Below are positions 10,905 to 21,912 of a DNA stretch of 64,000 bases, in pieces. The DNA is taken from the NCBI RefSeq assembly GCF_947242115.1, contig NC_074717.1, positions 35,752,201 to 35,816,200 of the forward strand, in the 5' to 3' direction. Origin of the DNA: Biomphalaria glabrata. Its lineage: Eukaryota; Mollusca; Gastropoda; Planorbidae. The notes under the pieces are model-generated. The model did no database searches. It worked only from the letters and a program-made list of their open reading frames with translations, and was not told where the DNA came from. The position numbers were made by a program, and so were the translations under genes. How positions within the stretch are numbered: the stretch's first letter is position 1; each line of letters starts with the position of its first letter.

Positions 10905-11625
10905 GAGATCATTAAAAATAGATATAATGTCCAGTATCATAAGAATAGTCAATTACTCTAGTATCATAAGAATAGTCAATTTGTCCAGTATCATAAGAAT
11001 AGTCAATTTGTCCAGTATCATAAGAATAGTCAATTTGTCCAGTATAATAAGAATAGTCAATTTGTCCAGTATCATAAGAATAGTTAATTTGTACAGTATC
11101 ATAAGAATAGTCAATTTGTCCAGTATCATAAGAATAGTCAATTTGTCCACTATCATAAGAATAGTCAATTTGTCCAGTATCATAAGAATAGTCAATTTGT
11201 CCAGTATCATAAGAATAGTCAATTTGTCCAGTATCATAAGAACAGTCAATTTGTCCAGTATCATAAGAATACTCAATTTGTCCAGTATCATAAGAATACT
11301 CAATTTGTCCAGTATCATAAGAATAGTCAATTTGTCCAGTATAATAAGAACAGTCAATTTGTCCAGTATCATAAGAATAGTCAATTAGTCCAGTATAATA
11401 AGAACAGTCAATTTGTCCAGTATCATAAGAACAGTCAATTTGTCCAGTATCATAAGAATAGTCAATTTGTCCAGTATCATAAGAATAGTCAACTTGTCCA
11501 GTATCATAAGAATAGTCAATTTGTCCAGTATCATAAGAATAGTCAATTTGTCCACTATCATAAGAATAGTCAATTTGTCCAGTATCATAAGAATAGTCAA
11601 TTTGTCCAGTATTATAGAATAGTTC
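10905..11625. repeat. 27-bp minisatellite, about 26 units
   Basis: The unit reads CAGTATCATAAGAATAGTCA followed by ATTTGTC. Because the period is a multiple of three and the unit has few stops, long frames are open on both strands (for example DTGQIDYSY repeats on the minus strand). These frames are a by-product of the repeat; there is no start context, no unique flanking code and no domain. Confidence 0.95.
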
Positions 11626-11627
11626 AG

Positions 11628-11855
11628 GATAATCCGTCGCCAATGTTACGCCCCATGAACGTCAAGATACACAATGCTTATCGTGTAAGGAAGAGTACCA
11701 GCATGGTCCAGCAGACATGGGGGAAGGTCAATGTGTACAACTTTATCTCGAGGACCCGTTCTCAAAACAAAGTGTTTTTAAACAAGATGGAAATATGTTT
11801 TCAGCCGTACAGCTGGCAGCTTGGAGCTACGTCAGTTGTAAACATGTTTGTCGTA
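11628..11855 (+). CDS. Cys-rich exon X1 of an unrecognised gene
   Basis: An open frame from about 11632 encodes QDTQCLSCKEEYQHG, GQCVQLYLEDPF, FSAVQLAAWSYVSCKHVC. Five cysteines lie in about 70 residues. A GT at TTTGTC|GTAAAA can join it in frame to exon X2 through AAAACAG|TGTCC. A diverged relic of its second half is at 57470-57635. I do not recognise the family; it looks extracellular. The upstream end is unknown because the 27-bp array abuts it. Confidence 0.4.
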
Positions 11856-12136
11856 AAATTATCTTCAGATATAGCCTGCATCTTTTTTTTTTATCAATTA
11901 ATTGTTAGACATAAAATCTAATTACTTTTTGTATGAACTTTACCACGGGAACATATGTCAGTGAAACATGAATTAAAAAAATAGCAGAAAAAAAGAATAA
12001 ATAATTTAACATAAATGTTTTTTAAAAAAACTTTCTAATGTAATGTGCTACTATTATTATCATGATTATTAATAATTGGAATTGAATTAATTTTCATTCT
12101 TAGGCACTGCCTGGGGTCGGACGTTGAAGGAAAACA

Positions 12137-12343
12137 GTGTCCACTGAGAAACATTTTGATGATGTGGCAGTCTGCTGTCTGAAGCAGTACTGCCATTTGA
12201 CAGGTACCGGTGATAAGGATCCTTTTTGGTATGCCCCGGGCTTCGAATATGTCTGCGAAGTCAGTTGCCATTATCTCCTAGGTTTATATAACAACATTGT
12301 GCATTGCTATTTTAAATATGAAGCAATGTTGTGTTGTTTTTTG
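12137..12343 (+). CDS. Cys-rich exon X2 of an unrecognised gene
   Basis: The frame encodes STEKHFDDVAVCCLKQYCHL, then FEYVCEVSCHY, and runs to a TAA at 12341-12343. Seven or more cysteines include a CC pair. A diverged paralogous exon lies at about 13385-13525 (HCPLTG, ESVCEVSCYY in shifting frames). Conservation of the Cys-bearing stretches between the two copies argues this is, or was, a real exon. Function is unknown. Confidence 0.4.
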
Positions 12344-12344
12344 T

Positions 12345-12345
12345 A

Positions 12346-12381
<36 letters not shown>

Positions 12382-12955
12382 CTTTATTATCCGTAAGGAA
12401 ATTTGTCTTACAATTTGTGCATTACACCAAACAAAAAACATTATAACTATAAGAAACCAAAGTGTACATTCACACCAGACTCACTCATAATTTACATGTG
12501 ACAAAGTTTATACCAGATTGTTCTTATTTAATGATTTGATTGCCAGGGGAACAAAAGAGTGTTTGTGTCTGTTTGTCTTTGCTATCGGTGTCTTGTATCT
12601 CTTTTGTGATGGTAAAATCACAAAATCCTGACACAAAGGGTGATTTTTTATTTCGAGGATCTTGTTAGCTTTTTTATAGATGTTTGTCTCAAACAACTGA
12701 CCAAATGGGGTTTGTTTTTTGCCAATGATTTTGCCAGCAGCATTTAGGATTCTATAAAGTTTATTCCTATTTTTAATGCTCAGATTGCCATACCAGGCAG
12801 TGATATTGAAACTTAAAATATTGCAGATGTGAGCGTGATAAAACATAGCCAAGGCCTTTTCGCTAACATTAAACGAGGACAGTTTTCTTAGTAGTCGTAA
12901 TCTTTGCTGCCCTTTTTTGCTGATATTTTTGCATGATCTTATCACTTGTCTCACT
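12345..12955 (-). mobile_element. LINE reverse-transcriptase C-terminal fragment
   Basis: On the minus strand a 148-residue frame reads ISKKGQQRLRLLRKLSSFNV, LSFNITAWYGN, LYRILNAAGKIIGKK, NHPLCQDF, HSFVPLAIKSLN. That is the typical C-terminal tail of L2/CR1-type LINE reverse transcriptases. The 3' end is a (TTA)n microsatellite at 12346-12381. The element is 5' truncated, and the truncation point is exactly where the 28-bp satellite begins. Confidence 0.85.
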
Positions 12956-13255
12956 ACGCCATGATCCTATCACTTGTCTCACTACACCATGATCTTATCA
13001 CTTGTCTCACTACGCCATGATCCTATCACTTGTCTCACTACGCCATGATCTTATCACTTGTCTCACTACGCCATGATCCTATCACTTGTCTCACTACGCC
13101 ATGATCTTATCACTTGTCTCACTACGCCATGATCCTATCACTTGTCTCACTACGCCATGATCCTATCACTTGTCTCACTACGCCATGATCCTATCACTTG
13201 TCTCACTACGCCATGATCTTATCACTTGTCTCACTACGCCATGATCCTATCACTT
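12930..13255. repeat. 28-bp satellite, array 1 (about 11 units)
   Basis: The unit is CCATGATCCTATCACTTG followed by TCTCACTACG, with common variants CTTATC and CTACACC. It starts inside the N-terminal end of the LINE frame (the residues MRQVIRS are satellite read on the minus strand) and stops at 13255. Confidence 0.95.
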
Positions 13256-14147
13256 CCAAAGACGCTTTATTTCTAAAGGAAGGTTATAATTATTATGTGA
13301 TAACAAAAGATTATTTTTTCTCTGGCACTGCCAGGGTCAAGTTTCGTTAAAGAGAAACAAAATTCAGTGTAGTCCATTTATCAGTGTCCACTGATAAATT
13401 TTCTGGTGATGTTGCAGGTCTGCAGCAACACTGCCCTCTGACAGGCAACGAGAATGTTCTTTGGAAAGTGTCTGTGAGGTCAGTTGTTATTATCCCCGCG
13501 ATTGATATAACAATGGGTTATGGTGTTATTTAGATAACTTCCATAACGCCTAATCTCAAAGCCTAGTTTCCCATATTTTCACTGTTTTTCAATTACAATT
13601 TTTCTTATATCATGAGACAGTGATACGACGATGTCAATAATGGTAGCGTTTTTTAAAATCAATAAACAGCAGACAAGAGCGATTAAAATCTACCGTTTTG
13701 TCAGTCAAAGTAAAATAGGACTATCCCAATATAATAAGTGATCAGTAGACTCGAAAACCTCTTGTGGCGAGTATTTGTAATAAGGAGATGTATCATTATT
13801 GATCAAATTATTTGTCATTAAGTGTTGTATTAATTTTGCAACTTGGCGACCTAGGTAGGCAGATGACTCACCCGAATTTCCACATTTTCGGCATTGGTCA
13901 ACAGCATTGAGTTTTAGGATTACAATTATTATTATTGTTATTACTACTATTATTATTATTAATAGACCACTCTTCACATTACCATTGATAATTGGTATTA
14001 AACCTATCTTTGATGGAAATAATTAAAAATTAAGTGTATCTGTATCAATCAGTTTGGATAAACCATTGAATTACGTTCATAATAAATCTGTGCAATTAAA
14101 AATATTTTGACCAATTGTTTTTGTTTAGCACAATTTCATGCTTTTAG
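13256..14147. other. Unique island between satellite arrays, with relic of exon X2
   Basis: Bases about 13325-13530 align with 12105-12290: GGCACTGCC, GTGTCCACTGA, TGATGTTGCAG, CACTGCCCTCTGACAGG, GTGTCTGTGAGGTCAGTTG. The frame shifts and meets an early stop after YYPRD, so this copy is a pseudo-exon. The rest shows no gene. Confidence 0.5.
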
Positions 14148-17100
14148 CTTTCTCACTATGCCATGATCCTATCACTTGTCTCACTACGCCATGATCCTAT
14201 CACTTGTCTCACTACGCCATGATCCTATCACTTGTCTCACTACGCCATGATCCTATCACTTGTCTCACTACACCATGATCTTATCACTTGTCTCACTACG
14301 CCATGATCCTATCACTTGTCTCACTACGCCATGATCCTATCACTTGTCTCACTACGCCATGATCTTATCACTTGTCTCACTACGCCATGATCCTATCACT
14401 TGTCTCACTACACCATGATCTTATCACTTGTCTCACTACGCCATGATCCTATCACTTGTCTCACTACGCCATGATCTTATCACTTGTCTCACTACGCCAT
14501 GATCCTATCACTTGTCTCACTACGCCATGATCTTATCACTTGTCTCACTACACCATGATCTTATCACTTGTCTCACTACGCCATGATCCTATCACTTGTC
14601 TCACTACGCCATGATCCTATCACTTGTCTCACTACGCCATGATCTTATCACTTGTCTCACTACGCCATGATCCTATCACTTGTCTCACTACACCATGATC
14701 TTATCACTTGTCTCACTACGCCATGATCCTATCACTTGTCTCACTACGCCATGATCTTATCACTTGTCTCACTACGCCATGATCCTATCACTTGTCTCAC
14801 TACGCCATGATCTTATCACTTGTCTCACTACGCCATGATCCTATCACTTGTCTCACTACGCCATGATCCTATCACTTGTCTCACTACGCCATGATCCTAT
14901 CACTTGTCTCACTACGCCATGATCTTATCACTTGTCTCACTACGCCATGATCCTATCACTTGTCTCACTACGCCATGATCCTATCACTTGTCTCACTACG
15001 CCATGATCCTATCACTTGTCTCACTACGCCATGATCCTATCACTTGTCTCACTACGCCATGATCCTATCACTTGTCTCACTTCGCCATGATCTTATCACT
15101 TGTCTCACTACGCCATGATCCTATCACTTGTCTCACTACGCCATGATCCTATCACTTGTCTCACTACGCCATGATCCTATCACTTGTCTCACTACGCCAT
15201 GATCCTATCACTTGTCTCACTACGCCATGATCCTATCACTTGTCTCACTACGCCATGATCTTATCACTTGTCTCACTACGCCATGATCCTATCACTTGTC
15301 TCACTACGCCATGATCCTATCACTTGTCTCACTACGCCATGATCCTATCACTTGTCTCACTACGCCATGATCTTATCACTTGTCTCACTACGCCATGATC
15401 CTATCACTTGTCTCACTACGCCATGATCTTATCACTTGTCTCACTACGCCATGATCCTATCACTTGTCTCACTACGCCATGATCTTATCACTTGTCTCAC
15501 TACGCCATGATCCTATCACTTGTCTCTCTACGCCATGATCCTATCACTTGTCTCACTACGCCATGATCCTATCACTTGTCTCGCTACGCCATGATCCTAT
15601 CACTTGTCTCACTACACCATGATCCTATCACTTGTCTCACTACGCCATGATCCTATCACTTGTCTCACTACGCCATGATCCTATCACTTGTCTCACTACG
15701 CCATGATCCTATCACTTGTCTCACTACGCCATGATCTTATCACTTGTCTCACTACACCATGATCTTATCACTTGTCTCACTACGCCATGATCCTATCACT
15801 TGTCTCACTACGCCATGATCCTATCACTTGTCTCACTACGCCATGATCTTATCACTTGTCTCACTACACCATGATCTTATCACTTGTCTCACTACGCCAT
15901 GATCCTATCACTTGTCTCACTACGCCATGATCTTATCACTTGTCTCACTACGCCATGATCCTATCACTTGTCTCACTACACCATGATCTTATCACTTGTC
16001 TCACTACGCCATGATCCTATCACTTGTCTCACTACGCCATGATCTTATCACTTGTCTCACTACGCCATGATCCTATCACTTGTCTCACTACGCCATGATC
16101 TTATCACTTGTCTCACTACGCCATGATCCTATCACTTGTCTCACTACGCCATGATCCTATCACTTGTCTCACTACGCCATGATCATATCACTTGTCTCAC
16201 TACGCCATGATCTTATCACTTGTCTCACTACGCCATGATCCTATCACTTGTCTCACTACGCCATGATCTTATCACTTGTCTCACTACACCATGATCTTAT
16301 CACTTGTCTCACTACGCCATGATCCTATCACTTGTCTCACTACGCCATGATCTTATCACTTGTCTCACTACGCCATGATCCTATCACTTGTCTCACTACA
16401 CCATGATCTTATCACTTGTCTCACTACGCCATGATCCTATCACTTGTCTCACTACGCCATGATCTTATCACTTGTCTCACTACGCCATGATCCTATCACT
16501 TGTCTCACTACGCCATGATCTTATCACTTGTCTCACTACGCCATGATCCTATCACTTGTCTCACTACGCCATGATCCTATCACTTGTCTCACTACGCCAT
16601 GATCATATCACTTGTCTCACTACGCCATGATCTTATCACTTGTCTCACTACGCCATGATCTTATCACTTGTCTCACTACGCCATGATCCTATCACTTGTC
16701 TCACTACGCCATGATCCTATCACTTGTCTCACTACGCCATGATCCTATCACTTGTCTCACTACGCCATGATCCTATCACTTGTCTCACTTCGCCATGATC
16801 TTATCACTTGTCTCACTACGCCATGATCCTATCACTTGTCTCACTACGCCATGATCCTATCACTTGTCTCACTACGCCATGATCCTATCACTTGTCTCAC
16901 TACGCCATGATCCTATCACTTGTCTCACTACGCCATGATCCTATCACTTGTCTCACTACGCCATGATCCTATCACTTGTCTCACTACGCCATGATCCTAT
17001 CACTTGTCTCACTACGCCATGATCCTATCACTTGTCTCACTACGCCATGATCCTATCACTTGTCTCACTTCGCCATGATCTTATCACTTGTCTCACTACG

Positions 17101-17370
17101 CCATGATCCTATCACTTGTCTCACTACGCCATGATCCTATCACTTGTCTCACTACGCCATGATCCTATCACTTGTCTCACTACGCCATGATCCTATCACT
17201 TGTCTCACTTCGCCATGATCTTATCACTTGTCTCACTACGCCATGATCCTATCACTTGTCTCACTACGCCATGATCCTATCACTTGTCTCACTACGCCAT
17301 GATCCTATCACTTGTCTCACTACGCCATGATCCTATCACTTGTCTCACTACGCCATGATCCTATCACTTA
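14148..17370. repeat. 28-bp satellite, array 2 (about 115 units, 420-bp higher-order repeat)
   Basis: About 3.2 kb of the same unit as array 1 continues without spacers. Single-base variants fall in patterns. A rare GATCATATC unit occurs at 16181 and again 420 bp (15 units) later at 16601, with the intervening variant order repeated. CACTTCGCC variants recur 61, 10 and 5 units apart. This is the signature of recent block duplication. Confidence 0.97.
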
Positions 17371-17837
17371 TCTGGGCCAGTTGGAAATGGGTGGAGGGAA
17401 AAAGAAGGGATATCTGGGCATCGCTTTTTAAATGTATCTAAAAAAAGTGAGCGACCTGAATTCAAGCTAGTGGGCTAAACCCTGCTCCAACATCTCAAGC
17501 CAACACGGTAACAATTATTCTAGAGAACAGCTTATGAGCATGGAGAATTGTATAGTTATCTTTTTTCCTGTTTCATTTTTGGTGTTCGCTAAGCCTCAGA
17601 CGACGAAATATAAAGGAGACTAATTCAGCTTATACCACCACTTCAGTCAAGTACAATTTCTTTCCCTTGTTCGAGATACCAAACAAAATAATTAATTACC
17701 AATTGTTAATGAACTAATTGTTTAATTTTTTAGTGATTCTTGTGTTGTTAGTTAAAGCATGATTGGTACAAAATTTTAGCTTGATCCGAGATTGGGTGTT
17801 GGAGAAATAATAGTGTACAAACATTTTACCAGAAAGA
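17371..17837. other. No gene seen
   Basis: Non-repetitive AT-rich sequence between the satellite and a LINE fragment. No exon was recognised. Confidence 0.5.
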
Positions 17838-18126
17838 CTAAATGAGTTGATATAAGCTTTGTAAAAAACACAAAAATCTAGTTTTATACTGGTTCAAAAT
17901 ATCTTCACCTTCACACCTTAACCTATCCCTTAGACTGTTGGACCGTTGGGGCACCACACAAGATTTGTCAACCATCTTTCTCCATTCCTCTTTGTCTTTT
18001 ACCTTGGATAGAACCTCTTTCAATGACAGGTCCGTACTTTCTGTTATGTTGCCTTCCCATCGCTTTCTCTGTCTTCCTCTTCTTCTTTTCCTCGTACTGT
18101 TTCCTGAAGGAAAAGTTAAGCACATC
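17838..18126 (-). mobile_element. LINE reverse-transcriptase C-terminal fragment
   Basis: The minus-strand frame reads RKRRRGRQRKRWEGNITEST, KDKEEWRKMVDKSCVVPQR. This is the usual C-terminal tail of RTE/L1-like endonuclease-reverse transcriptase ORFs in molluscs. The copy is 5' truncated; nothing upstream in the frame belongs to it. Confidence 0.75.
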
Positions 18127-18360
18127 TAGTCCTACATCGAATTCACTCTTCCCTGTACCATAAATCTCAACCTGATCAAAAACTTAAGCAAAATATTTTA
18201 GCAACATATATTTTTATTCATAGAACACTCACACATGGGTAGCGTGTTAACAGCTGAATTCAATATATAGAGACGTTAATAAATTCCGAAAATTCTTTCT
18301 TTCTTTCTTTATTTTTTTTTACATTCAAAATAGAATAAATTTTATAAAATAGATGTAGAC

Positions 18361-18712
18361 CTTTGAGTTCGAATTCCGGTAAAAACTGGGATATTAAACA
18401 TATGGCTTCTCTACTGGATGCCTGACATTAGATGGAAAAAGTAAATGCAGTTGGTCATTTGCTGGCCACATGACACCTTCGTTAACCGTTGGCCACAGAA
18501 ACAGATGATCTTTACATCATGCCCTATAGATCGCTAGGTCTGAACGGGCAACTTACTTCTTGGGGCACCCCGAGTCTAACCAACCCTGATGAGTGACTCA
18601 CATACGTTGGCGAAAGAAGGCGGTTACTGACTTCATGACTCTATCGGCTACAGAAGAGCTGTACATCCTCTTACCCCATAGATTGCAAGGTCCTAAAAGG
18701 TATTTTTGTTTG
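18361..18712 (+). repeat. Family-I SINE, 5' truncated, with a second partial copy
   Basis: GAGTTCGAATTCCGG, GGCCACATGACACC, CACAGAAACAGATGATC and GATCGCTAGGTCTGAACGGG mark the first copy (to about 18557). CTAACCAACCCTGATGAGTG through ATTGCAAGGTCCTAAAAGG (18577-18701) is a second, more diverged body joined to it. Confidence 0.7.
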
Positions 18713-19240
18713 TTTTACAAATTGTATCATCATCCTCTTTATCAAACTCCCTGAGAGTGAGGACTCGAGAGAGTGAAATTCTCTCCGTCATAAAACTTTG
18801 GACAAAAGTGCAGTTGAGGGCAACGGAGGCATGTTACCTCCAGGGCTTTTCGAAATGAAATGTACAAAGTTTTTGACAGTAAAAAATAAAATTAGGCTTG
18901 GTTTCTTCTTCCCTGCCCACTGCGGAGAAAACCGTGGTTTAAATTTTGTCTGAAGCGTGCTAAAGCACTAAAAGGCAAAAGTGTGTTGAGTCCTTAGTAG
19001 CCTCCACCACAAGCTTTTTGAGCATTGCCCAGGCTCCCAGAATTCAGTTGCATTCATAAAATTATTAAGACCAAACTGTTCAAAACTTCACAATATTTAA
19101 AAGACTATCATGTTTATGTCGAAGACCATGTTCGCTAAGCAAGTAATACACACAATGTCTACACAACACACATTTAGTGAACACATCGTTACAGACGAGT
19201 TACAAGCGCAGGTAAACATAAGAACGACAGCCGATACCCT
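18713..19240. other. No gene seen; left part of a segmental duplication
   Basis: From about 19010 (TTTTTGAGCATTGCCCAGGC) the sequence aligns with 40090 onward. No coding exon was found. Confidence 0.5.
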
Positions 19241-19332
19241 AGAGCATCTCAATTAATTTCTCATTATTATTGACTTTGTCTTACACGTGGTTAAGAGCCA
19301 TTGATTGAACTGATAAAAAAAAACATGCTGCC

Positions 19333-19339
19333 TATAAAA
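19333..19339 (+). promoter_or_regulatory. TATA box of small-peptide gene, copy 1
   Basis: TATAAAA lies in the context ACATGCTGCCTATAAAAGATG. About 120 bp of upstream sequence (AATTAATTTCTCATTATTAT, ACACGTGGTTAAGAGCC, TTGATTGAACTGAT) are nearly identical at 40375-40455. A splice donor is 56 bp downstream of the box, implying a short non-coding first exon. Confidence 0.7.
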
Positions 19340-19359
19340 GATGTTGCAAAGTTTGTGAG

Positions 19360-19388
19360 AAACAGTTTGAATCTGTTCGTACATTTTG
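19360..19388 (+). other. Non-coding first exon of the small-peptide gene
   Basis: The start is inferred at 25-30 bp after the TATA box. The exon ends at ACATTTTG|GTAAGAATTT, a strong donor also present at copy 2. It contains no ATG. The intron would run to the acceptor before 20516. Confidence 0.5.
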
Positions 19389-19433
19389 GTAAGAATTTCA
19401 TTCATATACTTTATTATTGTTTATAACTTATTG

Positions 19434-19471
<38 letters not shown>

Positions 19472-19619
19472 AACTTCAAGCAATGGCTTATTTTGGGATG
19501 ACTTTTACGACAAAAATTAGCTAAATGTGACAAATCACATTCTTTGTAGAAATTTCATCTGCGATTATGTTGTATAACTTCTACTTAATTAGGTTAGACT
19601 TTTAGTGAGTTCATAGGTC

Positions 19620-19885
19620 ATTGTTACAGAATAGAATCAGAATATTTTAATAGTCTTCTGCACTTGTCTTCAATAATGGCTTTCCTTTGGGCCTCACAGC
19701 CCCTTGTGAGAGTTCTCCAACTATCTCTTTCAGAGGCCAACTTAAATACACCGCCGTAGGGCAACTGCCTTGTCTGCACGAAAATTTGCACCTCGCAACT
19801 GGGTTTGCGTAGTCATGTGTACCACTACATTCATCCCTAATCTTCGGAATGGAAGACATTTTCATTATTTTAAAATCCAGCACTA
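19620..19885 (-). mobile_element. LINE 3' end fragment
   Basis: CTCGCAACTGGGTTTGCGTA and CATTCATCCCTAATCTTCGG match the zinc-finger-like tail of a LINE found also at 20360-20450, 40600-40810, 55070-55200 and 62930-63045. It lies inside the presumed intron of the peptide gene and is shared with copy 2, so it predates the segmental duplication. Confidence 0.55.
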
Positions 19886-19907
19886 GTGATAACCCAAATC
19901 GTATAAC

Positions 19908-20160
19908 TTAAGTTCCCCTTTCAGACCTTGTGGTCTATAGGGCAGATGATGTACGGCTAATGAGGGTGTGATGTGACCAGCACAACGACCAACCGCTTTT
20001 ACTTTTCCCCAACCAATAGTCAGCTACCTATTAGAACTGGGTGAACTCAGAGGCGCCCTAAAGATACCGAAATTAAATATCCTAGTCTTCACCAAGATTC
20101 GAAATCAGTATCACCGCTTCGGAAGCAAAACGCTTTACCTCTCAACCACCGCGTTTCCTC
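19908..20160 (-). repeat. Family-I SINE, full length
   Basis: It reads in reverse: AGTTCCCCTTTCAGACCTTG, CCAGCACAACGACCAACCGC, TCAGAGGCGCCCTAAAGAT, then CTCTCAACCACCGCG. A copy at the equivalent place exists at 40845-41099, so the insertion predates the duplication. Confidence 0.8.
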
Positions 20161-20339
20161 ATATAACTATAAACTATATATATATCTTTGGAAGAAAAAA
20201 AATATACATAAAACACTGTACTGCCTCCATCCTGCGCAGCGTATTTTTAAAGTGATAATTGGCTCGCGTAGGCCAATACCCCTATTTACAGTACATACCG
20301 TCCACAGTGACACAGGAGTCTGAGACAATGGTTATGTCT

Positions 20340-20455
20340 GCGTTGGATGTGACAAAATATGTAGGTGCAGCTGGATCACGTTGCCACGTAAAATACTGCA
20401 CTCCTCGTTAATCTTAAGACTTGAAGGCAAGCTTCGTAGAGTCTTTTTCTTTGGA
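20340..20455 (+). mobile_element. LINE 3' end scrap
   Basis: TGTGACAAAATATGTAGGTG through GCACTCCTCGTTAATCTTAA matches 62935-63010 at the 3' end of a LINE copy. It is not coding here. Confidence 0.55.
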
Positions 20456-20516
20456 GGCTAAATTGAGTAATAATAAAATGAACTTAAGTAACACTTTCTT
20501 TCATTAATTAGCTAGA

Positions 20517-20657
20517 ATGAATGCTGTCTTTATACTCCTGATGCTTTGCTGCATGTACATCATGGCTGCTGGAGATCAGAGCCAAAATGAATTAGACGTT
20601 TTCTATAATAATGACAATGAAAAGGAGTTGACGGAAAGAATTTATTGGTGTGTGTAG
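20517..20657 (+). CDS. Small secreted peptide precursor
   Basis: The unspliced reading gives 46 residues: a strong signal peptide (MNAVFILLMLCCMYIMAAG) and an acidic, polar tail (DQSQNELDVFYNNDNEKELT, then ERIYWCV). The acceptor TTAATTAGCTAG immediately precedes the ATG, as expected for a coding exon behind the 5' UTR exon at 19360-19388. Two donors fit the 3' side: a moderate one inside codon Trp44 (ATTG|GTGTGT, exon end 20647), and a strong one ten bases after the stop (GAAG|GTAAAT, exon end 20667). The first would swap the C-terminus for one of two downstream exons. I do not recognise the family. It could be a hormone, pheromone, toxin-like or antimicrobial peptide; the sequence does not decide. 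There are no dibasic cleavage sites. Confidence 0.6.
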   Translation: MNAVFILLMLCCMYIMAAGDQSQNELDVFYNNDNEKELTERIYWCV

Positions 20658-20926
20658 TCTTAAGAAGGTAAATATGTCTATAGGTTTGGACTTCAAAGTC
20701 TGTGTGTGTCTGTGTGCATTTCGTGTATTTCTTTTAAAAGGAACAAGTGTGCTTTTTTTCAAGAAATTTGAACTTCAAGGAATGAGTGTGTGAAAAACAA
20801 AGCATATGTGTTTATTTCAAAAGATGTGTGTGCACAAAACATCCAAGCACGTGTATAGGCATGAAAGTATGTGTGTACTTCATTTCAACTCAATGCGTGG
20901 TGTCCCGCATGGTTGGGCGACGTGAA

Positions 20927-21415
20927 CAGGGCCGGCCACTGCAACCTATGCGAACGCAATGGGGTTCGCACCTTCATAGGCCTCGTGCTAATTCTAGATG
21001 TAAATTATTAAATTAAACCATTTTAACTTGAAATCTCCTGAAATATAGACAAAACTTTCATTCAAAATGGAAAAGCAATTAAAAAAACGGCATTATATGA
21101 TACCTGTAACATTGGCATCTGGTAAAAGAAGCTTCTCGCTCCTCAAACTAATCAAGAATTACTTGAGCTCAACAATTCACGAAGATAGATTGAAACATTT
21201 GGCAATTTTTGCTATTGCGCGTGATCTATGTAGGAAACAGAATTTTGATGATATACTGTATGACTTCATTACAAGGCTCGTGTAGTAAAGTAAATTGGAT
21301 CGTCATTTTGTACTTAGTAAAGAATGAATAAAATGTATTATCCTTATCCCTACCCAGACTGGGCCTCGCGCAATCCTTTTCGCATAGTGCCCCCAAATTG
21401 TTAGGGCCGGCCCTG
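20927..21415 (+). mobile_element. hAT element with remnant transposase C-terminus
   Basis: The ends are CAGGGCCGGCC and GGCCGGCCCTG. Bases 21067-21285 encode a 72-residue frame with ASGKRSFSLLKLIKNYLSST, EDRLKHLAIFAIARDLC. This matches the hAT transposase dimerisation domain (usual form ASAERSFSKLKLIKNYLRST). The flanks GACGTGAA and GACCTAGA match at 5 of 8 positions, so the target duplication is eroded. It is internally deleted: most of the transposase is missing. It sits in the possible last intron of the peptide gene. Confidence 0.82.
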
Positions 21416-21695
21416 GACCTAGAGACTAGTTCTCTCGCCCTCTTTTTGTTTTTCTGAGCCGCGCTCTCTGTCGCCGCGAAAGTTACTTGGTGTTACTCTA
21501 GTCGGACTTGCAGAAATAAAAGTTATCTTTCCATGACTTTTTCATCGTGGTTTAGAGGGTCGGCGTGCGTGGTGTCCCGCATGGTTTGGCGAGGAAGAGA
21601 ATTATAGGCCTATATATATAAAGTCAGGCTGTCAAAGGTATATCATTTGTAGTGCTGCTACATTTTTAAATGTGAAAATTGTGTTTATCCTACAG

Positions 21696-21790
21696 TCCTA
21701 CAACATTATCAAGACTAAATACATTTATCCCCATGAGCGTCTTCCACTGAATGTCTCTACAAGTGAATAAACGTTTTCTTTTTTCCTCTT
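21696..21790 (+). other. Possible alternative last exon of the peptide gene (1)
   Basis: The acceptor is TTTATCCTACAG|T and the poly(A) signal AATAAA is at 21766. Joined to the donor at 20648, the frame would continue RIY-CPTTLSRLNTFIPMSVFH and stop at 21750. If the stronger donor at 20668 is used it is only 3' UTR. Confidence 0.35.
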
Positions 21791-21912
21791 AACATCTTCA
21801 TGTCTTTTTTATTAACACTCTTTTTTTTGGGTTTAAACATTGTAAAGTTTTGGTTTGTAAAATAAAAGTTTTGGTTTATTAAACAAATATTTTTTCTCAC
21901 TCTTGTTTACAG

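Noticed and set aside
10912-11643. Long minus-strand frame of DTGQIDYSY repeats as a repeat protein gene
   Set aside because: It is the product of a 27-bp minisatellite; several frames on both strands are equally open, and there is no leader, unique domain or splice context.
14148-17370. 28-bp array as a CRISPR
   Set aside because: Units are contiguous with no spacers, and the genome is clearly eukaryotic.
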